Origin: an uncultured Paracoccaceae bacterium
Lineage (GTDB): Bacteria; Pseudomonadota; Alphaproteobacteria; Rhodobacterales; Rhodobacteraceae
Length of the DNA: 64,000 bases
NCBI GenBank assembly: GCA_947488175.1
Contig: CANKYO010000009.1
Location: 62,001 to 126,000 of the forward strand
Direction: 5' to 3'
A program made the translations under genes and the position numbers. The notes under the pieces are model-generated. The model made no database searches and had not been told where the DNA came from. It saw nothing but the letters and a program-made list of their open reading frames with translations. Shown here piece after piece: positions 26,786 to 37,251 of the stretch (its first letter is position 1; each line of letters starts with the position of its first letter).

Positions 26786-27651
26786 GCCGCGCGCCCCGCC
26801 AGCCGTGCCGCCACTTCCAGCGGCACATTTGCCCTGTCGCTTTCGGTTTTCAGCAATGTCGCCAGCGTTGCCATCAACACCGCCGGATCATCGGTCAAGT
26901 CGTTGATCCCTAACCCTGACAGGGCGGCCGCGAAATCCAGCATCTCCGCTACGCCCGGTTTCTTTTCCAGTTCTTCCTTGCGCAGCGATTGCACGAACCC
27001 CACGATCTGCCCGGCCAGTTGCGCCTGCACATCCGGGCAGCGGGCGCGCAGGATCGCCAGTTCGGTCTTGCGATCCGGGTAATCCACATGGGCATACAAA
27101 CAGCGACGGCGCAGCGCGTCAGACAGATCGCGCGTACCGTTAGCAGTCAGGATAACGATCGGGCGGGTCGTGGCCGTGATCGTCCCCAACTCTGGCACGG
27201 TGATCTGGAATTCAGACAGAATTTCAAGCAGATACGCCTCAAACTCTTCATCCGCGCGGTCGATCTCATCGATTAGCAGTACAGGCGGCACATCCTGCTG
27301 GATCGCCTGCAACAGCGGACGTTCCAGCAAGTATTCGCGCAAAAATATCCGATCTTCCACGGCCTTGCCCGTCTCGCCCGATGCCCGAATTGCCAGCAAT
27401 TGGCGCTGGTAGTTCCATTCGTAAATCGCCTGCGCGGAGTCCAACCCTTCATAGCATTGCAGCCGGATCAGCTTTGTGTCGCGGGCCGCGGCCAGCGACC
27501 GGGCGATATCAGTCTTGCCCACGCCCGCGGCCCCCTCCAGAAGAAGAGGCCGGCCCAGCGTGATCGCCAGATGCAACGCCATGGCCAGATCATCAGGCGC
27601 TATATAGCCCTGCTGGCCCAAGGCAGATTGGAGCGTTTCATAATCCGACAT
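26782..27651 (-). CDS. coxD: CoxD, MoxR-type AAA+ ATPase for CO dehydrogenase maturation
   Basis: 289 residues from the ATG at 27651. Walker A GAAGVGKT (40-47), Walker B VLLIDEID and a sensor I region (ILTANGTRDLSDALRRR) are intact. CoxD is the membrane-bound chaperone needed to build the [CuSMoO2] site. A longer frame starts at an ATG at 27681 inside the 26-bp palindrome; I prefer 27651 because it fits the usual family N-terminus. Confidence 0.93.
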   Translation of the reverse strand: MSDYETLQSALGQQGYIAPDDLAMALHLAITLGRPLLLEGAAGVGKTDIARSLAAARDTKLIRLQCYEGLDSAQAIYEWNYQRQLLAIRASGETGKAVEDRIFLREYLLERPLLQAIQQDVPPVLLIDEIDRADEEFEAYLLEILSEFQITVPELGTITATTRPIVILTANGTRDLSDALRRRCLYAHVDYPDRKTELAILRARCPDVQAQLAGQIVGFVQSLRKEELEKKPGVAEMLDFAAALSGLGINDLTDDPAVLMATLATLLKTESDRANVPLEVAARLAGRAA

Positions 27652-27660
27652 TGCGACACC

Positions 27661-27686
27661 GTAAGATGGGTTTAAACCCATCTTAC
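27661..27686. repeat. 26-bp perfect palindrome between coxL and coxD
   Basis: The left arm GTAAGATGGGTTT (27661-27673) is followed directly by its exact reverse complement (27674-27686). It lies in the 42-bp gap between the coxL stop and the preferred coxD start. It could form an RNA hairpin that tunes expression of the maturation genes relative to the structural genes, or be a protein site. Confidence 0.8.
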
Positions 27687-27693
27687 CCTTTGC

Positions 27694-30108
27694 TCAGTCA
27701 TGCAAACCAAGACCGTTTGCGATTTTCCAGATCCGCCAGTGATCATGCGGCATGTGGCTTTGCCGTAACCCGAACGGGCGGAACGCATCATGCACCGCGT
27801 TCGAAAACGCGGGCACCCCGCCCACATTCGGGCTTTCACCCACACCCTTGGCCCCGATCGGATGATGCGGTGACGGGGTGACCGTGTGGTCGGTGGTGTA
27901 ATGCGGCGTTTCCCACGCGGTCGGGATAAAGAAATCCATCAGCGTCGATGTCTTGTGGTTACCCATCTCGTCATAGGCAATCTCCTGCCCCATCGCGATC
28001 GCCAGCGCCTCGGTCAGGCCACCATGGACCTGGCCTTCGATCACCATCGGATTGATCCGGGTGCCGCAATCATCCAGCGCATAGAACTGGCGGATATCGG
28101 CGGTGCCGGTATCCACATCCACATCCATCACACAGATATAGGCGCCAAACGGATAGGTCATATTGGGCGGGTCGTAATAGCTGACCGCCTCCAACCCCGG
28201 TTCGACGCCCGGGATCGCCTGATTATAGGACGCATAGGCGATTTCCTTCATCGTCTTGAACCGCTCGGGCGCGCCCTTGACGACAAACCGGTCCACGTCG
28301 AATTCCACGTCATCGTCGTGGACCTCCAACAGATAGGCCGCGATCATTTGGGCCTTGGCACGGATCTTGCGTCCGGCCAAGGCCGTAGCGGCCCCCGCGA
28401 CAGGTGTCGAGCGGGAGCCGTAGGTCCCCAACCCATAAGGGGCAGTGTCCGTATCGCCTTCCTCAATCGTGATGCTATCGGCGGGAATGCCGATCTCGGA
28501 TGCGAGGATTTGGGCGAAAGTGGTGGCGTGACCCTGCCCCTGACTTATGGTGCCGAGCCGCGCAATCGCGGACCCGGTGGGGTGTATGCGGATTTCGCAA
28601 CTGTCGAACATGCCCATCCCAAGGATATCGCAGTTCTTGACGGGCCCTGCGCCGACAATCTCGGTAAAGAATGTCAGGCCGATGCCCATCAGCTTGCGCG
28701 TCTCGCCGCGTTTGAACGCCTCAAGCCGTTCGGTCTGTTCGGCGCGCAGCCCTTTGTAATCCACAGCCTCCAGCGCCTTATCCCAGGCAGTGTGGTAATC
28801 ACCGCTGTCATATTCCCAGCCGAGGGCAGAGTTATAGGGGAACTGCTCCTTCTTGATGAAGTTGATCCGGCGCAGCTCTGCCGCGTCCATGTTTAATTCA
28901 ATCGCCAGCACCTCGATCATCCGTTCGATGAAATAGGCGGCTTCGGTCACCCGGAACGAACAGCGATAGGCAACGCCCCCGGGGGCCTTGTTGGTGTAGA
29001 CCCCGTCGACGCCCAGATAGGCGACAGGGATGTCATAGGACCCTGTGCAGATGCTCATGAAGCCCGCCGGATATTTGGTGGGGTCAGCGCAGGCGTCAAA
29101 GGCCCCGTGATCAGCGGTCGTGTGACACCAAAGACCGGTGATCTTTCCCTCTTTGGTCGCCGAAATTTTCCCGTGCATGTGATAGTCGCGGGCAAAGGCC
29201 GTGGACATCAGGTTGTCCATACGGTCCTCGATCCATTTCACGGGCACGCCGGTGACGATGGACGCCACGATGGAACAGACATAGCCGGGATAAACGCCGA
29301 CCTTGTTGCCAAAACCGCCGCCGATGTCAGGGGACACCACCCGGATGTTGTGCTCCTCGATCCCCGACAGCAGCGATGCCACCGTGCGCACCACATGCGG
29401 CGCCTGGAACGTGCCGTAAAGCGTCAGCTTGCCATTGACCTTATCCATGCTGGCGACGGACCCGCAGGGTTCCAGCGGGCACGGGTGGGTGCGGTGGTAA
29501 TAGACCATCTCCTCGGCCACCACATCAGCCTCGTCCAGCACAGCCTCGGTCGCGGATTTGTCGCCGACTTCCCACAGAAAGATGTGGTTGGGGTGCTTGC
29601 GGGGACCATGGGCACCATCGGCGCCCGGTTCCAGATCCTCGCGCAACACCACATCGCTTTGCAGCGATTTGAACGGATCCACGATAACCGGCAGTTCCTC
29701 GTATTCCACCTCGACCAGTTCGACGGCATCGGCCGCGATATAGCGGTCCTTGGCTACGACGAACGCAACCTCCTGCCCCTGAAACAGCACTTTGCCATCG
29801 GCCAGCACCATCTGCTTGTCCCCCGCCAGCGTCGGCATCCAATGCAGCGACAGCGGTTCAAGATCCTTCGCCGTCAGCACGGCCACCACACCCGGCAGCG
29901 CCATGGCGGCATCGATATTGATCGATTTCACCCGGGCATGTGCATAGGGCGAGCGTACAAAATCGCCGTGCAGCATGCCGGGCAGGTTGATGTCGTCGAT
30001 ATAGTTGCCCTTGCCTTGGGTAAAGCGCGCATCTTCGACCCGTTTGCGGGCGCAGCCCATCCCCTTGAGGTTGGCAACCCGTTCGTCGCGTGTGACTTCG
30101 TCCTTCAT
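27694..30108 (-). CDS. coxL: Form I aerobic CO dehydrogenase large subunit
   Basis: 804-residue molybdenum-copper catalytic subunit oxidising CO to CO2 with electrons passed towards the quinone pool. The diagnostic active-site loop reads AYRCSFR (380-386) with the copper-binding Cys383; this matches form I and not form II (AYRGAGR). The Mo-cofactor motif [11 protein letters not shown] (261-271) and the catalytic-Glu motif GVGES near the C-terminus are intact. The 4-bp overlap with coxS and the order M-S-L also fit form I. This is strong evidence for true CO oxidation capacity. Confidence 0.98.
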   Translation of the reverse strand: MKDEVTRDERVANLKGMGCARKRVEDARFTQGKGNYIDDINLPGMLHGDFVRSPYAHARVKSINIDAAMALPGVVAVLTAKDLEPLSLHWMPTLAGDKQMVLADGKVLFQGQEVAFVVAKDRYIAADAVELVEVEYEELPVIVDPFKSLQSDVVLREDLEPGADGAHGPRKHPNHIFLWEVGDKSATEAVLDEADVVAEEMVYYHRTHPCPLEPCGSVASMDKVNGKLTLYGTFQAPHVVRTVASLLSGIEEHNIRVVSPDIGGGFGNKVGVYPGYVCSIVASIVTGVPVKWIEDRMDNLMSTAFARDYHMHGKISATKEGKITGLWCHTTADHGAFDACADPTKYPAGFMSICTGSYDIPVAYLGVDGVYTNKAPGGVAYRCSFRVTEAAYFIERMIEVLAIELNMDAAELRRINFIKKEQFPYNSALGWEYDSGDYHTAWDKALEAVDYKGLRAEQTERLEAFKRGETRKLMGIGLTFFTEIVGAGPVKNCDILGMGMFDSCEIRIHPTGSAIARLGTISQGQGHATTFAQILASEIGIPADSITIEEGDTDTAPYGLGTYGSRSTPVAGAATALAGRKIRAKAQMIAAYLLEVHDDDVEFDVDRFVVKGAPERFKTMKEIAYASYNQAIPGVEPGLEAVSYYDPPNMTYPFGAYICVMDVDVDTGTADIRQFYALDDCGTRINPMVIEGQVHGGLTEALAIAMGQEIAYDEMGNHKTSTLMDFFIPTAWETPHYTTDHTVTPSPHHPIGAKGVGESPNVGGVPAFSNAVHDAFRPFGLRQSHMPHDHWRIWKIANGLGLHD

Positions 30109-30596
30109 TGGGCCGCCTCCTTGGCTGCGTTCAACTCACTGGCAGCCGCCAGTACCGATTTGACGATGTTCTGATAGCCGGTGCAGCGGCACAGATTGCC
30201 CGACAGACCAAACCGCACGTCCTCTTCGGTCGGATTGGGGTTTTCCTGCAGCAACCGATGCGCGCGGGTGATCATGCCGGGCGTGCAATAGCCACATTGC
30301 AGCCCGTGATGCTCGCGAAAGCTTTCCTGCAGCACATGCAGCGCATCAGGATTGCCCAGACCTTCGATGGTGGTGATGTCCTTGCCAGCGGCCTGAACGG
30401 TGAACATGGTGCAGGCCTTGACCGATTTGCCGTCCAGATCGACGGTGCAGGCCCCGCAATGGGATGTCTCGCACCCCACATGCGGACCTTTGAGGTCAAG
30501 TTGGTCGCGCAGCGTGTGGATCAGCAATTCGCGCGGTTCGACAAGGATGTCCCGGTCCTCGCCATTCACGGTCATTTTGACATGGTGCTTTGTCAT
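30105..30596 (-). CDS. coxS: CO dehydrogenase small (iron-sulfur) subunit
   Basis: 163 residues with two [2Fe-2S] clusters. Plant-ferredoxin-type Cys occur in CETSHCGAC with a further Cys in KAC. The C-terminal cluster ligands are in CGYCTPGM and CRCTGYQ. It relays electrons from the Mo-Cu site of CoxL to the FAD of CoxM. AGGAG precedes the ATG. Confidence 0.97.
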   Translation of the reverse strand: MTKHHVKMTVNGEDRDILVEPRELLIHTLRDQLDLKGPHVGCETSHCGACTVDLDGKSVKACTMFTVQAAGKDITTIEGLGNPDALHVLQESFREHHGLQCGYCTPGMITRAHRLLQENPNPTEEDVRFGLSGNLCRCTGYQNIVKSVLAAASELNAAKEAAQ

Positions 30597-30607
30597 TCTG
30601 CTTCTCC

Positions 30608-31462
30608 TTAGCTGCGCGACCAGGCGCGCGCGATGGCGCGACCCAGGATCACGCCGGCAACGTGACGTTTGAATGCGACAGGGCCGCGATTGTCTTCATT
30701 GGGGTCGATATCGTCCAGCATTGCAGCGACTGCCGCCTTGACCGCGTCGGCGTCGCAGGCAGTGCCAACCAGTGCTGCGCCAGCGGCTTTGGAAAACACC
30801 GGCACATCGCTGAGATTAGTCATGGCGACAGAGGCCGACGAAACCTTGTCGCCGTCCTTTTTCAACAACACGGCAGCGGCAGCGGTCGCGTAATCACCAA
30901 TCTTGCGTTTCTGCTTTTCGTAGGCATAGCCCGCATCGGTTCCAGCAAAACTGACCCGCGTCAGGATCTCATCATCCTCGCGCGCGGTCATGTACGCAGC
31001 TTCGTAAAACTCACGCGCCGCCACATCGCGGCTGCCGTCCGGCCCAGCCAATGTGAATGTCGCGTCGAGGCACTGCATAAGACCGGGCAGGTCATTTCCC
31101 GGATCACCATTGGCGATATTCCCGCCGACCGTACCCATGTAGCGGACCTGCGGATCGGCGATCTGCAGCGCGGCCTCGTGCAGGATCGGGGCAGCCTTGG
31201 CGATGTCCGCACTGGCGATCAGCTCTGCCTGCGTTGTCATGGCGCCTATGCTGACGGTGCCATCCTGCACGCTGATCCCGCGCAGATCGGCCACATCCTG
31301 CAGATCGACCAGATGCGGAATGTCGGCCATGCGCAGCTTCATCATCGGGATCAGGCTGTGGCCGCCCGCCAGCACACGCGCGTCATCACCATGGTCCTGC
31401 AGGATGGCAAGTGCCGCACTGATGCTGTCTGGCCGGTGATATTCGAATGCCGCCGGTATCAT
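30608..31462 (-). CDS. coxM: CO dehydrogenase medium (FAD) subunit
   Basis: 284 residues. FAD-binding motifs [15 protein letters not shown] (32-46) and [17 protein letters not shown] are present. It transfers electrons from the iron-sulfur clusters to the respiratory acceptor. It is the first structural gene of coxMSL, with GGGAGG before the ATG. The 176-bp gap upstream should contain the operon promoter. Confidence 0.97.
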   Translation of the reverse strand: MIPAAFEYHRPDSISAALAILQDHGDDARVLAGGHSLIPMMKLRMADIPHLVDLQDVADLRGISVQDGTVSIGAMTTQAELIASADIAKAAPILHEAALQIADPQVRYMGTVGGNIANGDPGNDLPGLMQCLDATFTLAGPDGSRDVAAREFYEAAYMTAREDDEILTRVSFAGTDAGYAYEKQKRKIGDYATAAAAVLLKKDGDKVSSASVAMTNLSDVPVFSKAAGAALVGTACDADAVKAAVAAMLDDIDPNEDNRGPVAFKRHVAGVILGRAIARAWSRS

Positions 31463-31569
31463 TGAAATCCTCCCTGTCTGTGCGGACCGTCAGAGCAGCC
31501 GCCTTGCACGAGATCGAGCAGTAGAGGCAGCCACTTGGCCAGCGCCGCATCCTGAGCGGAGCGCGCTTT

Positions 31570-31602
31570 TGCATGAAATGCGCGATGCCTGCACGAAATG
31601 CG
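31570..31602 (-). promoter_or_regulatory. Direct repeats upstream of coxM, candidate CoxC site
   Basis: On the minus strand CGCATTTCGTGCA (31602-31590) and CGCATTTCATGCA (31582-31570) match at 12 of 13 positions with a period of exactly 20 bp. Paired direct repeats about two helical turns apart are the usual LytTR target layout. The adjacent coxC encodes a LytTR protein. Confidence 0.5.
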
Positions 31603-31638
31603 TACGCAGATGCAGCACGTTCTTTCGCAGCTGCAGCG

Positions 31639-32769
31639 TTACATATTCAGCTTTTCGCGCACTTCGGCTAATCGCGAACGGGCAACCGGCACCTTGCCAA
31701 GCGACGGAGTGTTTTCAAAATAGCAGACGCCATTGTCTTTCTTGCGCTCAAAGCTGGTCACATGCGAGGCGTTCAAAAGATAGCTGCGATGCGCGCGCAC
31801 AAAAGCCTCATCCGCGATCCGGTTTTCGGCCTCTGTAATCGACCACGGGCAGAACAGCTTGTTATCTCCGGCGTAAAGAACAGTGTAATGCCCCTCGGCC
31901 CGGATTGCCGCCACAGAACTGGTGTCTATGAAATGGGTCTTTGCGTTCGCCTCGTAAGGGATGCGCTGTATGTCGGAACTCACCGGTCCCGGAACGGTCG
32001 GTTCTATTTCGGCTGCTTGTTCCACGGCGAAGGTCGCGCCGGTCAACAAGAAGGCTCCCGACAGAACGAAAACCGACAGCGCCACCCCAAATGCCAGCAA
32101 TTCATTACTAAGCGCGGGGCCGGTCGGCGTTGGACCTGAGACAAGAACAAATCCGGTGCCCGCCATGGCGATGAAGTGAACGGCGAACACGGCCACAGCG
32201 AAACCAAGCGTTCCAAGCAGAATGTTCTTGGCCCGTCGTTCACCATAGGAAATCAGAAAGGACATTACGCTAAGACCAATGGACGCCGCCAACGCCACGA
32301 TGATGCCGAAAGCCGAATAGACCGGCTGGCAAATCTGCATCCCCGACATGCCGATGTAATGCATGGCCGGAATGCCAATACCCAGGATCACACCGGCCAC
32401 AATGCGTTTGCGCAAGGTCCGCTGCCCGAAATGCACCACCAGAAGGGCGGCACCTGTCATCAAAATGGCGATCAATGCCGAGATCAGGGTGATCAGCGGG
32501 TCATAGAAAAACATCACCGGCAGTTGCAGGCCCAGCATTGCAACAAAATGCATCGACCAGATGCCCCAGCCCAGAATGATCGCCGAGCCGGTCACCACAA
32601 CCTTGCGCATCGTGGGTGCCATGCGTGACGCGCCGCGTGTCAGCGATAAACCAGCAAAGCCCGCCATCAGCGCAATGGCCAAAGAAGCAATGACAAACAG
32701 GCCGTTATGCGTGTAGTCCAGCAAGATCCCCTCGACACGTGGTGGCTTGGCATCCTCCCGACCCGCCAC
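31639..32769 (-). CDS. coxC: CoxC: MHYT membrane sensor with LytTR DNA-binding domain
   Basis: 376 residues from a GTG; a later start such as the TTG before LLDYTHNGL is possible. The N-terminal two-thirds form seven or so hydrophobic helices with the MHYT-type repeats WSMHFVAM, AMHYIGMSGMQ and AVHFIAMAG, whose Met/His residues are proposed to bind copper and sense CO, O2 or NO. The C-terminal LytTR domain (about 270-376; YTVLYAGDNKLFCPWSI, AFVRAHRSYLLNASHV) binds DNA. This architecture is that of CoxC/CoxH in carboxidotrophs. It lies directly upstream of coxM. Confidence 0.9.
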   Translation of the reverse strand: MAGREDAKPPRVEGILLDYTHNGLFVIASLAIALMAGFAGLSLTRGASRMAPTMRKVVVTGSAIILGWGIWSMHFVAMLGLQLPVMFFYDPLITLISALIAILMTGAALLVVHFGQRTLRKRIVAGVILGIGIPAMHYIGMSGMQICQPVYSAFGIIVALAASIGLSVMSFLISYGERRAKNILLGTLGFAVAVFAVHFIAMAGTGFVLVSGPTPTGPALSNELLAFGVALSVFVLSGAFLLTGATFAVEQAAEIEPTVPGPVSSDIQRIPYEANAKTHFIDTSSVAAIRAEGHYTVLYAGDNKLFCPWSITEAENRIADEAFVRAHRSYLLNASHVTSFERKKDNGVCYFENTPSLGKVPVARSRLAEVREKLNM

Positions 32770-32993
32770 TCAATCTCCGACAGTAGTCAGCAAGGTGGGT
32801 GACGCCAAGTTGTATCTTGGCAAGGGCCGATTTGGGTCAATCGGGCGCAGGCAGAATTCCGCACCATTTTTCGGTTGGGCGAAATCAAACGTTTCAAACC
32901 TCTGGAATCTGGCAAGTTCCCGCCTTACGTATGCGTCGTTGTTACGTCTGCGGTGCATATTTTTTGGCACCTCAACCAATAAGGAATACCAAG

Positions 32994-34133
32994 ATGGCGA
33001 AGGATAGTGCGCCAGACCTGACCGGCCAGCTCAGATTTGAGAGTGATAAGGGCGCCGGTGCTTCAAAATGGATCGCGATATTTCTGGGGCTGGTCCTGAT
33101 CGGCTGGATGGGCAGCGGATATATCATCCCGACAGAAACAGCCGATGAGGTGACCGAGGAGCCAACCGTGCGCCCTGTGGCCGTCGCGGTGATCGACTCT
33201 GCCGCCCGGGACATTGAACTGGTGCTGACAGCCGAGGGTCAATCGACCCCGGACCGGTCAACAGGCATTCAAGCCAAGGCATCGGGGCAGATGACCTCTG
33301 TTCTGGTGGCGCGGGGTGATCTGGTCGCCGCCGGACAGGAATTGGGGCGCATTGATTCCCGGACAATCGAGGCACAATTGGCCCAGGCGCAAGCCCAGCT
33401 TGTGCAGGCGACCGAGGATTATGACCGCGCCGTCACCCTGCAGGGACGTGGCATCGCCACCGAAAACCAGGTGACGCAGACACGAGCGGCCAAAGTCGCC
33501 GCCGAAGCCGCTGTGACGGCTGCGCAGGAACAGTTGGACAACACCATCATTCGCGCCCCCTTTGCCGGCCGCCTGAATGAGATGACGCTCGACGTCGGCG
33601 AATTCGTCAATGATGGCGATGTCGTCGCCGAAGTGCTGGACAACGACCCGCTGACGGTTGTGGTGCAGGTGCCGCAGCAAGCCCTTTCGCGGCTGGAAAA
33701 GGGGCAAGAGGCGCAGGTATCGTTCATCACCGGCGAGATCCGCACCGGAACCGTAGGTTTTATCGGCAGCAACGCCGACAGCCAGACCCGGACATTCCGT
33801 GTCGAAGTTACCGTGGATAACCCCGACAGCCAGATGCCTGCAGGCCTGAGCGCCCGGATTGTCATTCCGACCGGGCAAGCAAGGGGCCATTTCATCTCTC
33901 CCGCTATTTTGTCGCTTAGCCCGACCGGTGAGTTAGGTATCAAGACGGTATTGCCTGATGACACAGTTGCTTTCCGCCCAATCATGATTGTTCGGGCCCA
34001 GCCTGACGGGATCTGGGTGACCGGTCTGGAAGACGAGACGCGGATCATCACCGTCGGCCAGGGGTTTGTGAATGCCGGGGATGTTGTTGATCCCCGCCCG
34101 GCCGCACAGCAAGCCGTCGCGGTGAGCCAATGA
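32994..34133 (+). CDS. RND efflux periplasmic adaptor (membrane fusion protein), pair 1
   Basis: 379 residues from the ATG at 32994 (AAGGAA upstream). An N-terminal membrane anchor (about 25-45) is followed by lipoyl half-motifs around a coiled-coil hairpin (TIEAQLAQAQAQLVQATEDY through AAVTAAQEQL), then beta-barrel and membrane-proximal domains. It bridges the inner-membrane pump to an outer-membrane channel, not encoded here. It overlaps the permease gene by 4 bp and is divergent from coxC. Substrate unknown. Confidence 0.92.
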   Translation: MAKDSAPDLTGQLRFESDKGAGASKWIAIFLGLVLIGWMGSGYIIPTETADEVTEEPTVRPVAVAVIDSAARDIELVLTAEGQSTPDRSTGIQAKASGQMTSVLVARGDLVAAGQELGRIDSRTIEAQLAQAQAQLVQATEDYDRAVTLQGRGIATENQVTQTRAAKVAAEAAVTAAQEQLDNTIIRAPFAGRLNEMTLDVGEFVNDGDVVAEVLDNDPLTVVVQVPQQALSRLEKGQEAQVSFITGEIRTGTVGFIGSNADSQTRTFRVEVTVDNPDSQMPAGLSARIVIPTGQARGHFISPAILSLSPTGELGIKTVLPDDTVAFRPIMIVRAQPDGIWVTGLEDETRIITVGQGFVNAGDVVDPRPAAQQAVAVSQ

Positions 34134-37100
34134 AAGCCCTGATTGATGCCGCCTTCAGCCGCAGCAAGGTGGCCCAGCTTTTGCTGGTCTTCCTGTTGGC
34201 GCTCGGGGCGTTTTCCTATGTGGCGATCCCCAAGGAAAGTAACCCCGAAATCCCGATCCCGATCATCTATGTCTCGACCAGCCTTGACGGGATTTCGCCG
34301 CAGGATTCCGAGGATGTCCTGGTCAGGCCGATGGAGACCGAGTTTGCGTCATTAACCGGGCTGAAATCCATGACCGGCCGCGCCAGTGAAGGCCACGCAT
34401 CTGTTCAGCTTGAATTCGAACCCGGGTTCGACGCCGATGCGGCCCTCGACAAGGTGCGAGAGGCATCTGATCGCGCCGAAAACGATCTGCCTCAGGACGC
34501 ACAACTGACCGTGACAGAGATCAATACAGCGTTGTTCCCGATCCTAAATGTCATCCTGTCCGGCCCGGTGCCCGAACGAACCCTTAACTCGCTCGCCGAT
34601 GCACTCAAAGACGACATTGAGGCGGTTGGCGGTGTTTTGGAGGTCGAGATTGGCGGCCAGCGCACTGAGCTGATGGAGGTCCTGATCGACCCCACAGTGT
34701 TCGAAACCTACAATATCACCTTCGATGAAATCATCGGTTCGATCACCCGCAACAACCAACTGATCGCCGCCGGGGCCATCGAAAGCGAAGCGGGGCGTCT
34801 GGTGCTGAAGGTGCCGGGTCTGATCGAAAACCTCGAAGACGTGATGGAACTGCCAGTGCTGGTGCGCGGTCAGACGGTTGTGACGTTCGCAGATGTGGCC
34901 ACGATCCGGCGTACGTTTGAGGACCCGACCGGCTTTGCCCGGATCGACGGACAGCCAGCGCTGGCTTTGGAGGTCAAGAAACGGGTCGGGGCGAACATCA
35001 TCGAAACCGTCGCCGAGGTGCGCGAGGTGATTGATCTTGCCCGCGTGGACTGGCCCGACAGCGTGCATGTTAGTTTCACGCTGGACGAAAGCGAACAGGT
35101 CAAAACGATGCTGTCCGACCTGGAGGCGAACGTGATCGCCGCCATCATTCTGGTGATGATCGTTGTAGTCTACGCACTTGGCCTGCGGTCATCGCTGCTG
35201 GTCGGTCTGGCGATCCCCGGCGCGTTTCTGACCGGGGTGGCCGGTCTATATTTCATGGGCTTCACGATGAATATCGTGGTTCTGTTCTCGCTCATCCTTG
35301 TGGTGGGGATGCTGGTTGACGGGGCCATTGTGACGGTCGAACTGGCCGACCGATATCTGCATGACGGCCACGATGCGAAAGAGGCCTATGCCATGGCGGC
35401 CAAGCGTATGGCATGGCCCATCATCGCCTCCACCGCGACGACGCTTTGTGTGTTTTTCCCCCTGCTCTTCTGGGAAGGCGTGGTTGGCGAATTCATGAAA
35501 TTCCTGCCGATCACCGTGATTATCACACTTGCCGCATCGCTATTCATGGCACTGATCTTCATCCCCGTCATGGGCGGTCTGATCGGTAAACGCCAGCGCC
35601 AGTCAGCGAAATCCAAGGCCCAGCTTTACGCAGCCGAACGGGGCGACCCCCGCCGCATGACCGGTTTCATGGGTGGCTATATCCGGTTGCTCGAGTGGTC
35701 GATCCTGCGGCCCGGTATCACGCTAAGCTTTGCGGTGATCGCGCTTATCGGGTCCTTTGTGGCATATGGCAGCCTGGGAAACGGCCTGACCTTTTTTCCA
35801 GATGTGGAACCTGAATATGCTCAGGTCGAAGTGCTGGCGAAAGACAATTTCTCGGTCTACGAGCAGGATGATCTTGTCCGTCAGGTCGAGGCGAAACTGG
35901 CCGGATATTCCGAGATTGCCAGCATCTATGCACGTTCCGGCGGGTCTGCTGAAAGTGGCGACGCCATTGGTTTTCTGCAACTGGAACTGACCGAGTGGGA
36001 TACCCGCAGGCCCGTCGTCCTGATCGCCGAGGATATTCGCGCCGATATGGCCGAGATTCCGGGCATCGATGTTCAGGTTCAGACTGATTCCGGCGGCCCC
36101 GGCGGCGGCAAGCCGATCAATCTTGAAGTGCTGGCAAAGAACACTGAAGAACAGGCAGCCGCCGTACAGACGATCATCGACACGATGGATCGGCTGGGCG
36201 GATTCATAGACGTGATCGAAAGCCGCCCCTCCCCCGGCGTCGAATGGCAGATTACTGTTGACCGCTCGGAAGCCGCGCGCAGTGGGGCCGATGTGGCCCT
36301 GCTGGGACAGGCCGTGCAACTGCTGACCCGCGGGATCACAGTGGCCGATTATCGCCCCGATGACAGTGACAGCGAGGTTGATATCGTCGTGCGTTTCCCC
36401 GCGGTTGACCGGACACTGGCAGAACTGGAAAGCCTGCGTGTTCCGACTAATGCCGGGCTTGTGCCAATCTCTAACTTTGTGTCCTTTGAACCGGCCCCGC
36501 GCAGCGGTATCATCACCCGGATCGATCAGGCGCGGGTTGTGTCGATCTCGGCCGATGTGGCCCCGGATATGCTGCCCAACGACCAGATCCTTGCCTTGCA
36601 GTCGGCCATTGACGATCTGGACCTGCCGCCCAGCGTCAGGGTGAAGTTCGGCGGCGAGGCCGAAGAACAGGCCGAGGCGATGACATTCCTGATCGGGGCC
36701 TTCGTGTCCGCCATCGGTCTGATGTTCCTGATCCTGCTGACCCAGTTCAACAGCTTCTGGCAGGCCTTCGTTGTGATGTCGGCCATCATCTTTTCCATCG
36801 CGGGTGTGCTTTTGGGCCTGATGGTCACAGGCCGCCCGTTTGGCGTGGTCATGGGCGGGATCGGGGTCATCGCCCTGGCCGGGATCGTGGTGAACAACAA
36901 CATCGTGTTGATCGACACCTACAACAATCTCAAACATGCGGGCCTGTCCCCGCTGGAGGCCGCGTTGCGTACAGGTGCCCAACGTCTGCGCCCCGTGGTG
37001 CTAACATCGGTGACGACCGCGCTGGGGCTCATGCCGATGGTGATCGGTCTGAACATCAACTTCTTCACCCGCGAAATCGTCTATGGCGCACCATCCACCC

Positions 37101-37249
37101 AATGGTGGACCGAACTGTCCAGCGCCATTGCAGGTGGACTGGTCTTTGCCACGGTCCTGACCTTGCTGGTCACGCCCGCCATGCTGATGCTGGGTGAAAA
37201 ACGGGCGAAACGCGCGGTGGGCAGTGGCGTCGCCGTGCCCGCTGAATAA
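34130..37249 (+). CDS. RND efflux permease, pair 1
   Basis: 1039-residue AcrB-type inner-membrane proton antiporter with the expected 12-helix, two-loop layout. The N-terminal segment PKESNPEIPIPI is typical of the family. TM4 reads GMLVDGAIVTVE, keeping one of the two relay Asp residues found in AcrB. The C-terminal half repeats the pattern (GIVVNNNIVLID). Substrate range unknown. Confidence 0.93.
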   Translation: MKALIDAAFSRSKVAQLLLVFLLALGAFSYVAIPKESNPEIPIPIIYVSTSLDGISPQDSEDVLVRPMETEFASLTGLKSMTGRASEGHASVQLEFEPGFDADAALDKVREASDRAENDLPQDAQLTVTEINTALFPILNVILSGPVPERTLNSLADALKDDIEAVGGVLEVEIGGQRTELMEVLIDPTVFETYNITFDEIIGSITRNNQLIAAGAIESEAGRLVLKVPGLIENLEDVMELPVLVRGQTVVTFADVATIRRTFEDPTGFARIDGQPALALEVKKRVGANIIETVAEVREVIDLARVDWPDSVHVSFTLDESEQVKTMLSDLEANVIAAIILVMIVVVYALGLRSSLLVGLAIPGAFLTGVAGLYFMGFTMNIVVLFSLILVVGMLVDGAIVTVELADRYLHDGHDAKEAYAMAAKRMAWPIIASTATTLCVFFPLLFWEGVVGEFMKFLPITVIITLAASLFMALIFIPVMGGLIGKRQRQSAKSKAQLYAAERGDPRRMTGFMGGYIRLLEWSILRPGITLSFAVIALIGSFVAYGSLGNGLTFFPDVEPEYAQVEVLAKDNFSVYEQDDLVRQVEAKLAGYSEIASIYARSGGSAESGDAIGFLQLELTEWDTRRPVVLIAEDIRADMAEIPGIDVQVQTDSGGPGGGKPINLEVLAKNTEEQAAAVQTIIDTMDRLGGFIDVIESRPSPGVEWQITVDRSEAARSGADVALLGQAVQLLTRGITVADYRPDDSDSEVDIVVRFPAVDRTLAELESLRVPTNAGLVPISNFVSFEPAPRSGIITRIDQARVVSISADVAPDMLPNDQILALQSAIDDLDLPPSVRVKFGGEAEEQAEAMTFLIGAFVSAIGLMFLILLTQFNSFWQAFVVMSAIIFSIAGVLLGLMVTGRPFGVVMGGIGVIALAGIVVNNNIVLIDTYNNLKHAGLSPLEAALRTGAQRLRPVVLTSVTTALGLMPMVIGLNINFFTREIVYGAPSTQWWTELSSAIAGGLVFATVLTLLVTPAMLMLGEKRAKRAVGSGVAVPAE

Positions 37250-37251
37250 CC

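Noticed and set aside
33258-33890. Long minus-strand frame inside the RND adaptor gene
   Set aside because: It is the antisense shadow of a well-supported gene in G+C-rich DNA.
35723-36982. 419-codon minus-strand frame inside RND permease 1
   Set aside because: Antisense to a clear permease; composition (His/Gln/Arg-rich) is typical of a shadow frame.
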